Positions 1 through 12,370 of a stretch of 50,098 nt of DNA are shown here, one piece after another. The notes under the pieces were generated by a model. It saw nothing but the letters and a program-made list of their open reading frames with translations. It did not search any database and was not told the DNA's origin. Origin of the DNA: Synechococcaceae cyanobacterium SM2_3_1 (lineage in GTDB: Bacteria > Cyanobacteriota > Cyanobacteriia > Thermostichales > Thermostichaceae); NCBI GenBank assembly GCA_012030715.1, contig JAAUUJ010000008.1, forward strand, positions 1-50,098, given 5' to 3'. The position numbers and the translations under genes were made by a program. Numbering within the stretch: the first letter of the stretch is position 1; every line of letters starts with the position of its first letter.

Positions 1-239
1 AGTGATCATCAGCAGTGGAGGGTTAAACAAACTCGAGGTTTACGAGGGCCTCAACATTTCTGAAGTCTGGTTTTGGGAAAATGATCGTTGCAGATCTTCA
101 ACTGCAAGACTCCAACTACGCACCCACCTCCCGAAGTCAGTTTTTCCCAGAATTGGATCCTGACTTTCTATGCCACTATGTTCGACCCGATCAGCAGCCT
201 GCTGCGATCCGGGAGTTTTACAAAGCCATCACTGAGTAG
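1..239 (+). pseudogene. Uma2-family endonuclease, 3' part, frameshifted
   Basis: This is the end of a gene entering from the left edge. Read from base 2, it gives a Uma2-type segment with LEVYEGL and SEVWFWEND (the family's conserved helix and WFW strand). After base 88 the match moves to another frame, and then to a third frame that encodes SRSQFFPELD and ends EFYKAITE with a stop at 237-239. Two single-base losses, near 88-90 and 95-99 (one T each), would restore one continuous C-terminus. Uma2 proteins are PD-(D/E)XK-fold nuclease-like proteins that are very numerous in cyanobacteria; their cellular role is unclear. The N-terminal catalytic part lies outside the window. The shifts may be sequencing errors, so the gene could be intact in the organism. 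Confidence 0.7.
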
Positions 240-269
240 CTTGAATGGGCAACTTATCCCCGTTGCAGG

Positions 270-1931
<1,662 letters not shown>

Positions 1932-2069
1932 TCACCACCAGCATAGAAGGAGCCTGTCCCTCTTCAACATCTGATTGTGTCGCTATCCTTCTCAGTTCCT
2001 CTCTCGAGGAGAAAAGCCACCCGCAGAGCTGGAGATATCCGCACCTTGATCGCACCACACTCAAGTGAT

Positions 2070-2096
2070 TTGACATTGTTATACTGATCATAAGAT
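2070..2096 (+). promoter_or_regulatory. Possible clpB promoter
   Basis: A TTGACA hexamer at 2070-2075 is followed by TATACT at 2080-2085 and by CATAAG-type sequence at about 2090, upstream of the clpB ATG at 2112. The TTGACA to TATACT distance is too short for one promoter, so which pair is used cannot be decided. No CIRCE heat-shock inverted repeat was seen here. Confidence 0.3.
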
Positions 2097-2111
2097 TTCG
2101 AGCCGATCTTC

Positions 2112-4754
2112 ATGCAGCCGACGAACCCGAATCAGTTTACGGATAAGGCCTGGAGTGCAATTGTTAAGTCCCAGGATGTGGCCCGTGATTATAAGCAACA
2201 ACAACTGGAAACCGAGCACCTGCTGGTTGCCCTGCTAGATCAGGAGGGGGGGCTGGTGCCCACAATTTTGCAGCGAGCCGAGCTGAATCCTTCCCAGGTG
2301 CGAGAACGAACCGATGCCTTCATCAAAACACAGCCCCGTCTCGCCAAGGTCGAGCAACTCTATCTGGGCCGCGGTCTGGAAACCACTCTGGATCGGGCGG
2401 AAGAAGCTCGCAAAGAGTACAACGACGACTTTATCTCGGTGGAACACCTGCTCCTGGGGGTGGTGGGGGATGATCGATTTGGCAAGCGGGTGTTGGCTCC
2501 GTTGGGTCTCACGGCAGAACGCCTGCAGGACGCCATTGAGGAGGTGCGAGGGCGGCAAAAAGTCACGGATCGCAATCCGGAAGCCCGCTACGAAGCCCTG
2601 GAGCGCTATGGCCGCGATCTGACCGAAGCAGCTCGGGAAGGAAAACTCGATCCTGTGATTGGCCGCGATGACGAAATTCGGCGAGTGATCCAGGTCCTCT
2701 CACGCCGTACCAAAAACAACCCGGTGCTGATTGGCGAACCTGGTGTGGGTAAGACGGCGATTGTCGAGGGGCTGGCTCAGCGGATCAACCGCGGTGATGT
2801 GCCGGAATCCCTCAAAAATCGGCGTGTCATTTCCCTGGATCTGGGCAGCCTGATTGCGGGGGCCAAGTATCGCGGCGAGTTTGAAGACCGTCTGAAGGCA
2901 GTTTTGAAGGAAGTGACCGAATCCCAAGGTCAGATCGTCCTGTTTATCGATGAGTTGCACACCGTCGTCGGGGCGGGGGCCGGAGAAGGAGCCATGGATG
3001 CGGGTAATCTCCTCAAACCGATGCTGGCCCGAGGGGAGCTGCGCTGCATTGGGGCCACCACCCTGGATGAATACCGCCAGCACATTGAAAAGGATGCCGC
3101 CCTGGAACGCCGTTTCCAGCAGGTGTATGTGGATCAGCCCACCGTGGAAGATACCATTTCGATCCTGCGTGGCCTGAAGGAACGCTATGAGCTGCACCAT
3201 GGGGTCAAGATCGCCGATGGGGCTCTGGTGGCGGCGGCTGTGCTCTCTAACCGTTACATCTCCGATCGCTTTCTGCCTGATAAAGCCATTGATCTAGTGG
3301 ATGAATCCGCCGCCAAGCTCAAGATGGAGATCACCTCTAAGCCCGTGGAGCTGGATGAAATTGATCGCCGGATCATGCAGTTGCAGATGGAACAACTCTC
3401 CCTGGAGAAGGAGGATGATGTCGCCTCTCAGGATCGGTTGCACAAAATTGAGCAGGAATTGGCCAACCTCACGGAAAGTCAACGGGCTCTGAATGCACGC
3501 TGGCAGTACGAAAAAGAAGGACTGGAGGAACTGCAAACCCTGAAGGCAGAGCGGGATGCCATCAAACTTCAGATCGAGCAGGCCGAGCAACGCTATGACC
3601 TGAATAAAGCGGCAGAACTCAAGTTCGGCAAGTTAATGGAGGTGGAACGCCGGATTCAGGAAAAAGAGGTGAAGCTGGCGGAGCAGCAGGCGGAAGGGGA
3701 ACCCCTGTTGCGAGAACAGGTGATCCCTGAAGATATTGCCGAAGTGGTATCTCGCTGGACTGGCATCCCGGTGCAGAACCTCCTGGAATCTGAACGGCAG
3801 AAACTCCTGCATTTAGAAGATCACCTCCACACTCAGGTGATCGGACAGGAGGAAGCGGTGGCAGCGATCGCGGCCTCGATCCGCCGTGCGCGCGCGGGCA
3901 TGAAAGATCCCAGCCGTCCGATTGGTTCTTTCCTCTTCCTGGGTCCCACCGGGGTGGGCAAAACGGAACTGGCACGGGCGCTGGCACGTTTTCTCTTCGA
4001 CACCAGTGATGCCATGGTGCGCATCGACATGTCGGAGTACATGGAAAAGCACACTGTCTCGCGGCTGGTGGGAGCACCTCCTGGCTATGTGGGTTACGAA
4101 GAGGGGGGACAGCTATCTGAAGCGGTGCGGCGGCGACCCTATTCTGTGGTCCTGTTCGATGAGGTGGAAAAAGCCCATCCGGATGTCTTCAATATTCTGC
4201 TGCAGGTGCTGGATGATGGTCGGATCACCGACTCCCATGGGCGCACCGTGGACTTTAAAAACACGATCATTATCATGACCAGCAATATTGGCAGCGACAT
4301 GATCCTAGAAGTGGGGGGGGATGACAGCCGCTATGAAGAAATGCGAACTCAGGTGCTGAATCTATTGCGGCACAGCTTCCGCCCAGAATTTCTCAACCGC
4401 GTTGATGAAATGATCATCTTCCATGCCCTGACCAAAGCGCAAATCCGTCAGATCGTTGAGTTGCAGATGGACCGGGTCCAGCAACTGCTCACGGATCAAA
4501 AGATCAAACTGGTCCTCTCGGAGGCCGCCAAAGACTACATGGCCGAGGTGGGATACGATCCTGTCTTCGGCGCCCGCCCCTTGAAGCGCTGCATTCAGCG
4601 GGAGATTGAGAACCCTGTGGCCACCAAGCTGCTGGAAAACAAGTTCCATCCTGGCGATACGATCATGGTGACCGTAGAACACGAACGGCTTGCCTTCAAC
4701 CGCCTGGGGCAGGAGGCCAGCGAAGCATCCCCCGAAGCCGCGATCCCCGCCTGA
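2112..4754 (+). CDS. clpB: ATP-dependent chaperone ClpB
   Basis: Hexameric AAA+ disaggregase that threads aggregated proteins and works with DnaK; important in heat tolerance. The 880 residues cover the whole family architecture. An N-terminal Clp repeat domain (about 1-150) is followed by the first AAA+ module with Walker A GEPGVGKT near residue 207 and the [20 protein letters not shown] segment. A coiled-coil middle domain (about 400-540) separates ClpB from ClpC. The second AAA+ module has [14 protein letters not shown] near 611 and the substrate pore loop [13 protein letters not shown]. No IGF-type ClpP loop was noticed, which fits ClpB. The start at 2112 gives the usual [14 protein letters not shown] opening. 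It is divergent from pgm and 92 bases before secA. Confidence 0.97.
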   Translation: MQPTNPNQFTDKAWSAIVKSQDVARDYKQQQLETEHLLVALLDQEGGLVPTILQRAELNPSQVRERTDAFIKTQPRLAKVEQLYLGRGLETTLDRAEEARKEYNDDFISVEHLLLGVVGDDRFGKRVLAPLGLTAERLQDAIEEVRGRQKVTDRNPEARYEALERYGRDLTEAAREGKLDPVIGRDDEIRRVIQVLSRRTKNNPVLIGEPGVGKTAIVEGLAQRINRGDVPESLKNRRVISLDLGSLIAGAKYRGEFEDRLKAVLKEVTESQGQIVLFIDELHTVVGAGAGEGAMDAGNLLKPMLARGELRCIGATTLDEYRQHIEKDAALERRFQQVYVDQPTVEDTISILRGLKERYELHHGVKIADGALVAAAVLSNRYISDRFLPDKAIDLVDESAAKLKMEITSKPVELDEIDRRIMQLQMEQLSLEKEDDVASQDRLHKIEQELANLTESQRALNARWQYEKEGLEELQTLKAERDAIKLQIEQAEQRYDLNKAAELKFGKLMEVERRIQEKEVKLAEQQAEGEPLLREQVIPEDIAEVVSRWTGIPVQNLLESERQKLLHLEDHLHTQVIGQEEAVAAIAASIRRARAGMKDPSRPIGSFLFLGPTGVGKTELARALARFLFDTSDAMVRIDMSEYMEKHTVSRLVGAPPGYVGYEEGGQLSEAVRRRPYSVVLFDEVEKAHPDVFNILLQVLDDGRITDSHGRTVDFKNTIIIMTSNIGSDMILEVGGDDSRYEEMRTQVLNLLRHSFRPEFLNRVDEMIIFHALTKAQIRQIVELQMDRVQQLLTDQKIKLVLSEAAKDYMAEVGYDPVFGARPLKRCIQREIENPVATKLLENKFHPGDTIMVTVEHERLAFNRLGQEASEASPEAAIPA

Positions 4755-4762
4755 AGTTCTGA

Positions 4763-4788
4763 GTGGGAAGTCAAGTCACCCCTCCCAC
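4763..4788 (+). terminator. Weak hairpin between clpB and secA
   Basis: GTGGGA at 4763-4768 pairs with TCCCAC at 4783-4788 around a 14-base loop, just after the clpB stop. There is no U-tract, so termination is doubtful. Confidence 0.25.
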
Positions 4789-4846
4789 AGGACTAGAATG
4801 GTAAAGTTGTCCCAGTTTGCCAGTCCACCCTCTGCTCGGCCACATT

Positions 4847-7708
4847 ATGTTACAAACTCTGCAGAAGATCCTCGGGGATCCCAATGACCGCAAGGTACAG
4901 CGGTATCGCCCGTCGGTGAAACTGATCAACTCCCTTGAGATTGAGATTGCCTCACTCTCGGATGCTCAGCTGAAAGGCAAAACTGCTGAGTTCAAACAAC
5001 GCCTGGAGAAGGGAGAAGGGTTGGATGAGTTACTGGCGGAAGCCTTTGCCGTGGTGCGGGAGGCCAGTAAGCGGGTTCTGAACCTGCGCCACTACGATGT
5101 CCAGATGATCGGGGGCATTGTTCTGCACGAAGGTCAGATCGCTGAGATGAAAACTGGGGAAGGGAAAACCCTGGTTTCTACCCTGCCTGCGTATCTGAAT
5201 GGGCTGACAGGAAAAGGAGTTCACATTGTCACGGTGAACGACTATCTGGCCCGCCGTGATGCGGAGTGGATGGGACAGGTGCACCGATTCCTGGGGTTGA
5301 CCGTTGGCCTGATCCAGTCGGGTATGTCGCCTGAAGAAAAACGGCGTAACTACGGCTGCGATATCACCTACTGCACCAACAGTGAACTGGGCTTTGACTA
5401 CCTGCGGGACAATATGGCCACCAGTGCTGCCGATCTGATGCAGCGCCCCTTCAACTACTGCATTATTGACGAGGTGGATTCGATTTTGATCGACGAAGCC
5501 CGTACCCCGCTGATTATTTCCGGGCAGGTGGAGCGACCCTCGGAGAAGTATATGCGGGCAGCGGAAGTGGCTCAGCAGCTGAATAAAGAAGAGCACTACG
5601 AGGTCGATGAAAAAGCCCGCAACATTATCCTTACCGATGAAGGCTTTGAGGCCGCCGAAGACAATCTAGAGGTGCAGGATCTCTTTGATCCCAAGGATCC
5701 CTGGGCTCACTTTGTCTTTAATGCTGTCAAAGCCAAAGAACTGTTTACCAAAGACGTGAACTACATTGTCCGCAACAGCGAAGTGGTGATCGTGGATGAG
5801 TTTACAGGCCGAGTGCTGCAGGGTCGCCGCTGGTCAGACGGACTCCACCAGGCGGTGGAAGCTAAGGAACGGTTACCGATCCAGAATGAAAGCCAAACCC
5901 TGGCCACCATTACCTATCAAAATCTGTTTCTGCTCTATCCCAAGCTGGCGGGGATGACGGGCACCGCCAAAACCGAAGAAGCCGAATTCGGCAAGACCTA
6001 CAACATGGATGTCACGGTGATCCCCACCAACCGTTCCATCCGTCGGAAGGATGCCCCCGATGTGGTTTACAAATCTGAACAGGGTAAGTGGATCTCGGTG
6101 GCCGAAGAGATTGCCCAGATGCATGAACGGGGTCGTCCGGTGCTGGTCGGGACCACGAGTGTAGAAAAATCGGAGCGTTTGTCACGGATTCTGAAAGAGA
6201 AAGAAATCCCCCATAATCTGCTCAATGCCAAGCCCGAAAACGTGGAGCGGGAATCTGAGATCGTGGCCCAGGCGGGTCGTAAGGGGAGCGTGACTATTGC
6301 CACCAACATGGCTGGTCGAGGCACGGATATTATTCTGGGGGGCAATGCCGAGTACATGGCTCGCCTCAAGATCCGTGAATACCTAATGCCCAAACTGGTA
6401 CAGCTGGACAGCAAGCAGCCCATGGCCGGAGTCCGCACCTCTGCCCGTGGGGGGGGAGGAGGATTTGCGCCCACTGCCACCAAGCCTAAAGTCTGGGCAA
6501 CGGCAGCCTCTCTCTATCCCTGCGAACTTTCTGCTAGCACCCGCAAAGCGTTGGAGGATGCGGTCACCGCCGCTGTCAGTAAGTATGGGGCCAACAGTTT
6601 ACCAGAGCTAGTGGTGGAGGATCTGATTGCCGTGGCCTCGGAAAAGGCTCCAGTCCAGGATGCGCTGATCCTGCAGTTGCGGGATGTCTACGTCCTGATT
6701 AAAGGCGAGTACGAGAGTTTTACCAGTGCAGAACACAATGAAGTGGTGAAATTGGGGGGGCTGCATGTGATCGGCACTGAACGGCATGAGTCCCGGCGTG
6801 TGGATAACCAGTTACGGGGCCGCTCCGGACGTCAGGGAGACCCGGGATCCACCCGCTTTTTCCTCAGCCTGGAAGATCCGTTGCTCAAGATCTTTGGGGG
6901 CGATCGGGTGTCCAAGCTCATGGACTTCTTCCGCGTCGAGGAAGACATGCCGATTGAGTCTCCCATGCTCACCAGCAGTCTGGAAAATGCCCAGAACAAG
7001 GTGGAGGTCTACTACTACGACATCCGCAAGCAGGTGTTTGAGTATGACGAGGTGATGAACAAGCAGCGGCGGGCTATCTACGCCGAGCGGCGGCGGATTC
7101 TGGAAGGGGAAAACCTGAAACCCAAGATCCTGGAGTACGCCAGCACCACTGTGGCCGAGATCGTCAATGCTTACGTCAACCCTGAACTCCCTCCAGAGGA
7201 ATGGGAGCTGGAAAAACTGGTGAGTAAAACCAAAGAGTTTGTTCCACTCCTTAGCGATCTGACCGCAAAATCGTTGCAGGACATGGCTGCGGAAGAGATC
7301 AAAACCCATCTGCAGGAACAGGTGACCATTGCCTACGATGCCCAGGAATCCTTTATCGACACCGTTAAACCAGGGCTGATGCGCCAGGCGGAGCAATTCT
7401 TTATGCTGCAGCAGATCGACACCCTCTGGCGGGAGCACCTGCAACAGATGGATGCCCTACGGGAATCGGTGGGTTTACGGGGCTATGGTCAGAAGGATCC
7501 GCTGATCGAGTACAAAAACGAGGGCTTTGAGCTGTTCCTGGACATGATGGCCAATATTCGCCGCAACACGGTGTACAGCCTCTTCCAGTTCCGTCCCCAG
7601 GTCCTGTCTCCCTCCGGGAATGTGCAGGTCAGTGGTCCCAGTGTGGCCCCTGCAGCAAATGGGTCGGCTGAGAGCGGGGTGATCGAGGCCGATTTCTCAG
7701 AAACGTAA
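4847..7708 (+). CDS. secA: Preprotein translocase ATPase SecA
   Basis: The motor ATPase that drives unfolded proteins through SecYEG in the plasma and thylakoid membranes. I chose ATG 4847, which gives [13 protein letters not shown], the standard opening. The frame is open to TTG 4817, but that would add ten residues unlike the family. The 953 residues include the nucleotide-binding loop MKTGEGKT near residue 100, the DEAD-type box [15 protein letters not shown] near 207, and motif [23 protein letters not shown]. An insertion with [14 protein letters not shown] before the second ATPase motor segment is typical of cyanobacterial SecA. No Cys-rich zinc-binding tail is visible; the protein ends in VIEADFSET. 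The VOC gene follows after 24 bases and may be co-transcribed. Confidence 0.97.
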   Translation: MLQTLQKILGDPNDRKVQRYRPSVKLINSLEIEIASLSDAQLKGKTAEFKQRLEKGEGLDELLAEAFAVVREASKRVLNLRHYDVQMIGGIVLHEGQIAEMKTGEGKTLVSTLPAYLNGLTGKGVHIVTVNDYLARRDAEWMGQVHRFLGLTVGLIQSGMSPEEKRRNYGCDITYCTNSELGFDYLRDNMATSAADLMQRPFNYCIIDEVDSILIDEARTPLIISGQVERPSEKYMRAAEVAQQLNKEEHYEVDEKARNIILTDEGFEAAEDNLEVQDLFDPKDPWAHFVFNAVKAKELFTKDVNYIVRNSEVVIVDEFTGRVLQGRRWSDGLHQAVEAKERLPIQNESQTLATITYQNLFLLYPKLAGMTGTAKTEEAEFGKTYNMDVTVIPTNRSIRRKDAPDVVYKSEQGKWISVAEEIAQMHERGRPVLVGTTSVEKSERLSRILKEKEIPHNLLNAKPENVERESEIVAQAGRKGSVTIATNMAGRGTDIILGGNAEYMARLKIREYLMPKLVQLDSKQPMAGVRTSARGGGGGFAPTATKPKVWATAASLYPCELSASTRKALEDAVTAAVSKYGANSLPELVVEDLIAVASEKAPVQDALILQLRDVYVLIKGEYESFTSAEHNEVVKLGGLHVIGTERHESRRVDNQLRGRSGRQGDPGSTRFFLSLEDPLLKIFGGDRVSKLMDFFRVEEDMPIESPMLTSSLENAQNKVEVYYYDIRKQVFEYDEVMNKQRRAIYAERRRILEGENLKPKILEYASTTVAEIVNAYVNPELPPEEWELEKLVSKTKEFVPLLSDLTAKSLQDMAAEEIKTHLQEQVTIAYDAQESFIDTVKPGLMRQAEQFFMLQQIDTLWREHLQQMDALRESVGLRGYGQKDPLIEYKNEGFELFLDMMANIRRNTVYSLFQFRPQVLSPSGNVQVSGPSVAPAANGSAESGVIEADFSET

Positions 7709-7732
7709 ACTTCGAGGGGGAAATCCACGACC

Positions 7733-8116
7733 ATGACTCTGGGGCTGGTGAGTATTGCAACCCCTGACCTGTCCAGATTGCAGGCTTTTTACCAGGAACT
7801 CTTGGGAACTGGGCCTGTCGCTGTGATCCCAGAGATCTATGTTGAATTTCAGCTCTCTGGACTTCGGCTTGGACTCTACCGCAGCCACCATCCTGATTTT
7901 GTCGCTCAACCAGGGGCGATCAGCATCTGTTTACAGGTGAAGAGTCTACAGGCTTTTTTACAAAATCCGAGTCTGCAGGGGCTGCACCTTTCCCCTGAGC
8001 GGCATGCTGAGCATGGAAAGGAGGTGGACTGCTGTGATCCTGATGGCAACCGCATTGTCATCCATGAGCCATCCCCCCAGTTCTGGTCCTGGCTGCAACA
8101 TGCTGGAGAGTGCTGA
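7733..8116 (+). CDS. VOC (glyoxalase/bleomycin-resistance fold) family protein
   Basis: A 127-residue single-domain protein of the vicinal oxygen chelate superfamily. It opens MTLGLVSIATPDLSRLQAFYQELLG, the usual first beta-alpha-beta unit, and ends with the typical CCDPDGNRIVIHEPS strand, in which the glutamate of IHE is a likely metal ligand. The family ranges from glyoxalases to dioxygenases and binding proteins, and the substrate cannot be told from this sequence. The ATG lies 24 bases after secA with a GAGGGGG ribosome-binding-like stretch. Convergent with the nucleotidyltransferase gene 27 bases downstream. Confidence 0.8.
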   Translation: MTLGLVSIATPDLSRLQAFYQELLGTGPVAVIPEIYVEFQLSGLRLGLYRSHHPDFVAQPGAISICLQVKSLQAFLQNPSLQGLHLSPERHAEHGKEVDCCDPDGNRIVIHEPSPQFWSWLQHAGEC

Positions 8117-8143
8117 ATGTAAAACGTTTTTTCCTTCAACCCT

Positions 8144-9090
8144 CTAAACTGCTAGCGTGCCAGGTGCATAGACCCCGGGTTCCAGGCGCCGATTGATCCA
8201 GCAGTAGCCTCCCACGATCGTGCCTGCAGGCAAGACGGCATCCGCACCTAAACGACTATGGGCTCCCACGTAGCAGGGGGACGTGAGTTGAGCCGCGGTC
8301 TCCACTTCAGCGGTGGGGTGGATCCAGATCCCCGCTTCCCGCTCCGTCACCTCAGCAACTAGAAAGTTTTTGATTTTACCGAGGAGGATATCCAGTTGCC
8401 CCTGGTAGTAGCTGGCGGGTGTGCCCAGATCTCGCCAGTACCCCTCGTGCACATAACTGCGCATCGGTAACCCTGCCCGCAACACATTCGGAAAAACATG
8501 TCGCTCAAAACTGAGGGGATCACCCACCGGATAGGACTCAAAGATGGAGGGGTTGAGAACATAGGTTCCTGCATTAATGGTGTTGGTGGTGATCTGGGCT
8601 GCCTCCAGAGCCGACGGCTTTTCCCGAAAGGAGAGAATCCGCTGTTCAGAATCCGTTTCGACCAGTCCATAAGCGGTAATATCTTCTACCCGCGTCAGAG
8701 TCAGGGTCACCGCGGCTTCTGATTGGTGGTGCCAGTTCAGCAACGCCTCCAGATCCAGATCCGTAAGAATGTCAGCATTGAACACCAGCAAGGATCTCCA
8801 CTGTAATGCTGACGGGCCATCACCAGAGCTCCAGCGGTATCCAGGGGTTTGGTTTCCACCACATAGCGAATGTTCAAGCCCCAGCGGCTACCATCTCCCA
8901 GGGCAGCTTCGATCTGATTCCCCAGATAACCCACACTGATCAGCACATCTGCAATGCCGACGGCTGCACAGCGCTGCAGAATCCATTCTAGAAAGGGAAC
9001 CTCCAGTAGCGGAAGCAATGGCTTGGGTTGATGCAGAGTAAAGGGGCGCAGACGAGTTCCCTTGCCACCCGCCAGGATCACAGCTTGCAT
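8144..9090 (-). CDS. Sugar-phosphate nucleotidyltransferase (frameshifted)
   Basis: An NDP-sugar pyrophosphorylase that would activate a sugar-1-phosphate for glycan or glycogen synthesis. It opens MQAVILAGGKGTRLRPFT, the signature nucleotide-binding loop, followed by KPLLPLLEVPFLEW. The frame breaks at about 8790-8793 (CCTT on the coding strand); adding one base there restores GDPLLVFNADILTDLDLEALL and joins it to the rest of the catalytic domain (SFREKPSA, NAGTYVL). A short left-handed beta-helix tail carries IHPTAEVE and VGAHSRLGADAVL. Restored length is about 315 residues. The substrate (glucose, mannose or other) is not certain; the sequence resembles the mannose-1-phosphate guanylyltransferase/GCD1 branch. 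It is divergent from an LCP gene, so both may serve cell-surface polysaccharide. Confidence 0.85.
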
Positions 9091-9187
9091 AGAATTCCTC
9101 TAGGTATGCGATAAAATATCTCTGACATTCCGTAACCCTCCTCTGGTGGGGTCGCTGTCGCCTAGCAACTTTTCTTCTGCACTCAGC

Positions 9188-10540
9188 ATGCCCCTCTATC
9201 CTCACCCCGATCACCGTTTCCCACACCATCGCACGCGCTGGGGGCAATGGTTGCTCTGGGCCATGCTGGGCTTTACAGCCGTTTCCGCCGGAGCGCTGGG
9301 GGCACTGGCAGCCCTGCTGCTTCCCCGCCCCATTATGCCTGAAGATGCCTGGATCGAGGGTATGGGAGTGTTTCGCCCCGATGATCTGCGGAATGCCCAA
9401 CTGGACTATGCCCTGCATATTCTGATCCTGGGCGCCGATGACAGTGATCCCACCAACAAAAACAAGACTCGTGAGGAGGAACTGGCCGGGCGCAGTGACA
9501 CCATCATGCTGGCCCGTTTTGATCCCGCAGGCAAACTGTCTCTGCTTTCTATCCCCCGAGACACTCGCGTTGAGATTCCCGATCGGGGCATGGACAAGAT
9601 CAATATGGCCCATGCAGTGGGTGGACCTGTCTTGACAGCACGGGTGGTCAGCCAGCTGCTGGGCGATATCCCCATTGATCGGTATGTGCGCCTCAGTACT
9701 GACAGCATTCAGGCTTTGATTGATGCCATGGGTGGGGTGGAAGTTTTTGTTCCGACTCGCATGGTCTACACGGATGTCACCCAGGGACTCTATATTGATC
9801 TGCAACCGGGGCGACAGCGCTTAACCGGAGAACAGGCCCATCACTTTATCCGGTTTCGCCATGATGAGTTAGGGGATATTGGTCGGGTGCAACGACAGCA
9901 GGAACTGATCCGTGCCCTCAGTCGTGAACTTCTCAATCCTGGTACGTGGACCCGCACCCCTCAAATTTTACAGGCAATTCGAGACCATATAGATACCAAC
10001 CTCACCTGGGAAGAACTGCTTTCGATCGCTCATTTTCTTCTCAGGTCTGGTCATGAGGAAATGGATCTGGTCATGTTACCGGGACGCTTCAGCCAACCCC
10101 AGGAATATGCCACCAGCTATTGGATCCCGGATAGCGAAAATATCTATCAGGTGGCAGTTAATTATTTTGATGCTGTTCCCCGCCATGGGTTGGTAGAATC
10201 CCCACCACCCTCACAGTTACGCATTGCCGTTCAAAACGCCTCTGGCTATGCCGGAATGGCCCGCCGCATGTCCAAGGATCTGGAGCGAATGGGATTTCGC
10301 TATGTCTTTGCGATTGTGGATAACCCTCAGGTGCAATCCACCACCGAAATTATTGCTCAGCAGGGGGACAGCAAAAGTGCCCGCGAAGTTCAGGCTCTAC
10401 TGGGATTAGGCGAGGTCAAAGTTGAATCCACAGGGGCATTAGAATCGGATATCACAGTCAAGGTGGGAGAAGACTGGGTCAAGTACTGGTTCCCGGAAGA
10501 GGTGAATCAAAGTCAGACCCGATCCTCCCCTACCTCTTAG
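9188..10540 (+). CDS. LytR-CpsA-Psr (LCP) family glycopolymer transferase
   Basis: LCP proteins transfer undecaprenyl-linked polymers onto the cell wall outside the membrane. After a short basic N-terminus (HRTRWGQW) comes one membrane segment of about 22 residues (LLWAMLGFTAVSAGALGALA). The LCP core then shows LILGADD, GRSDTIMLARFD, LLSIPRDTRVEIP and a downstream FIRFRHDELGDIGRVQRQQ, with the Arg and Asp residues that bind the lipid pyrophosphate. The C-terminal part (LRIAVQNASGYAGMA onward) is a LytR_C domain, a frequent partner in cyanobacteria and actinobacteria. ATG 9188 is preferred; the frame is also open to GTG 9146. It lies opposite the nucleotidyltransferase gene, which fits a surface-polysaccharide role. 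Confidence 0.9.
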   Translation: MPLYPHPDHRFPHHRTRWGQWLLWAMLGFTAVSAGALGALAALLLPRPIMPEDAWIEGMGVFRPDDLRNAQLDYALHILILGADDSDPTNKNKTREEELAGRSDTIMLARFDPAGKLSLLSIPRDTRVEIPDRGMDKINMAHAVGGPVLTARVVSQLLGDIPIDRYVRLSTDSIQALIDAMGGVEVFVPTRMVYTDVTQGLYIDLQPGRQRLTGEQAHHFIRFRHDELGDIGRVQRQQELIRALSRELLNPGTWTRTPQILQAIRDHIDTNLTWEELLSIAHFLLRSGHEEMDLVMLPGRFSQPQEYATSYWIPDSENIYQVAVNYFDAVPRHGLVESPPPSQLRIAVQNASGYAGMARRMSKDLERMGFRYVFAIVDNPQVQSTTEIIAQQGDSKSAREVQALLGLGEVKVESTGALESDITVKVGEDWVKYWFPEEVNQSQTRSSPTS

Positions 10541-11376
10541 GTTCCACTATGGATCCAGCCATTCAGGGTAAAGCGGCCATCAGCAAATGCCTGGGTTGGG
10601 CAGCTAACGGGCAAAATTTCATGATGGTAAAAGCTGGGGAAAACAACCAGGCGATTATGCACGGGTTCGATGTGAGTGTAGTTGTGGGTAAATGAGCGCT
10701 TAGCCGGACCTACACTGGTTTCATAAATGCGGAGTTGTCCACCCGTAAAGGCCTTAGGACATTGATGCACATAATAAACATAAGTAATAATACGACTACT
10801 CAAGCCGCTACCACTATCGCTATGGATCTGGTAGAAAGAGCCGTCATTACTGGTTGTCAACTGCGTTTCAAAATGGGCAATGGGAAACTCGTCTAAACTA
10901 TATTCTTGTCTGATCCGAGGCAAAAGCTGCTGTATTTTTTCAACGATCAGTGGAGCAACCTCTGGATGCATTAATACCTGGGATTGTCGTCTGTGGTTTG
11001 CCCCATCGGCAGTAAAAGAATCGATAAATCTGGATTGGTTCTCCAGAGCATAGGTCAAAATCTCATCGGCCTCAGAACTGGGCAGTGCATCATCAAACAG
11101 CAAAAAATGCACGGGATAAACTAGGTCTCCATCTGCCTGATTTTCGGTGATCAGCCAAAAATGAGTTCCCCCCTGCTGAGTTTGCCAGGTACAGGTAAAG
11201 TTACGCCACTGAAACTGCTGGATCGCCACCTGTGTACCTGAGCTATCAAAAAGTTCAATGGCAGGATCAAGCAGCATGAGAAGCTCCTCCGTAGTCAGCC
11301 AGAACTTCTTATCAACAACCTCTTTCACGGCATTCAGCTGACTGAACAAAATCTCAAGTTTATCAAGAGACTGCAT
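10537..11376 (-). CDS. 2-oxoglutarate/Fe(II)-dependent oxygenase family protein
   Basis: A 279-residue protein whose C-terminal half is a prolyl-4-hydroxylase-like double-stranded beta-helix. The metal triad is visible as IHSDSGSG (H-x-D) and the distal His in FPSFYHHEILPV, with the 2-oxoglutarate-binding Arg in GRFTLNGWIH. The N-terminal half (about 1-120) is not a domain I recognise. Such enzymes hydroxylate proteins or small molecules; the substrate is unknown here. ATG 11376 has AGGAG eight bases upstream on its strand. It ends 4 bases into the stop region of the LCP gene (convergent overlap). Upstream lies a gene-poor region of about 1 kb. Confidence 0.8.
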   Translation of the reverse strand: MQSLDKLEILFSQLNAVKEVVDKKFWLTTEELLMLLDPAIELFDSSGTQVAIQQFQWRNFTCTWQTQQGGTHFWLITENQADGDLVYPVHFLLFDDALPSSEADEILTYALENQSRFIDSFTADGANHRRQSQVLMHPEVAPLIVEKIQQLLPRIRQEYSLDEFPIAHFETQLTTSNDGSFYQIHSDSGSGLSSRIITYVYYVHQCPKAFTGGQLRIYETSVGPAKRSFTHNYTHIEPVHNRLVVFPSFYHHEILPVSCPTQAFADGRFTLNGWIHSGT

Positions 11377-12370
11377 TGCATTCTCCTAAAACAAAATCGA
11401 AAAACAAATCACTAGCCCATTGACCTAATGGGGATAGCCAACCAACGAGACAAACTCTCAGAACCTGATTCCATCTTTGGAGGCCCAAAGCTTACCCCCC
11501 CTACAATTTTAAGGAGAAACCTAGAGGAAAAGTGATTGAATGAGAACTAGTTTCACTATTGATCATTCCTTGAGCTGGGGAGCTTTCTCTCTTTACCACC
11601 AAGACAAGACAAACAAATACGACCAAATTCAAACCTGAATTCACTCAAGTGAAGGCAAAATTGCCAGTTTCCCATGAACACCAGGGATAGTGTGCCCCAA
11701 GATACATATGCCTCATCTTTGGCTTTGCTGATCCACATTTAGGTCAAGTCTATTGGCCATATTACTATACTATATGGATGCCCACCTGTTTCTGCCTTTA
11801 TGAAAAATCAATAAACTATTGCCAGTGAATGACCTGTCTATGAAGGTATTATTAAGTTTGTCAATGGTATTGCAAATTTAGATTTATCCGCTATCATCAT
11901 GATGTTTACATTGCTTATGGGCTAAAAATGATGTTGCCTTAGTGGTAGCGTTATGACGGCTCCCGAATCTGATCAGGCATGTCCGTGCGCTTGATCAGGG
12001 ATACAATCGAGTTAACCACCCTTGAGAGGCCGTCTTTCTTCACTGTGCCAGGCTTCTCGTATCCCTTTACCCCTCGACCTTACAGTTACTAGGTTGCTTA
12101 GAGATGTGGGCATTGAATGCTCTTAGCTTTCTGCGATCTCCATGATGTCCAGTTGTGCAGCGGTTTCCGTCTGAAGTTTTACAGCTTCAGGGGAAGGTCT
12201 TTTGTGCTTGTGCTTAGCTTCAGCCTGAAGTCTTGAAGGATTTTTCAGGCTTTATTGTTTGTGGATCAGTGCAGCCGTCTTCTGGACGGTCAGGATTGCG
12301 CTTGGACTGGCGTGGTTGAGTAGCCTGATTCCCTGGGTATTTAGAACATTGTTGTGAGGAGTGTTTAAAG
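11377..12370. other. Gene-poor, AT-rich intergenic stretch
   Basis: No convincing gene is visible in these ~990 bases. A 60-codon minus-strand frame at 11556-11738 has no recognisable product. An inverted repeat CCATAT/ATATGG sits at 11757-11762 and 11772-11777 around nine AT-rich bases and could be an operator. TGATCAGG occurs twice close together (about 11978 and 11993). The last 200 bases contain several CTTCAG/CTGAAG elements, including the perfect CTTCAGCCTGAAG at about 12218-12230. The stretch separates the oxygenase gene from the large repeat lipoprotein and probably holds the promoters of both. Confidence 0.5.
12223..12250. promoter_or_regulatory. Hairpin in leader of the Asp-rich lipoprotein gene
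   Basis: GCCTGAA at 12223-12229 pairs perfectly with TTCAGGC at 12244-12250, followed by TTTATTG. It lies about 120 bases before the ATG of the large lipoprotein, so it could be a leader structure or attenuator; function is a guess. Confidence 0.25.

Noticed and set aside
11556-11738. 60-codon minus-strand frame in the gene-poor stretch
   Set aside because: No ribosome-binding site, no recognisable motif and AT-rich composition; it could be chance.
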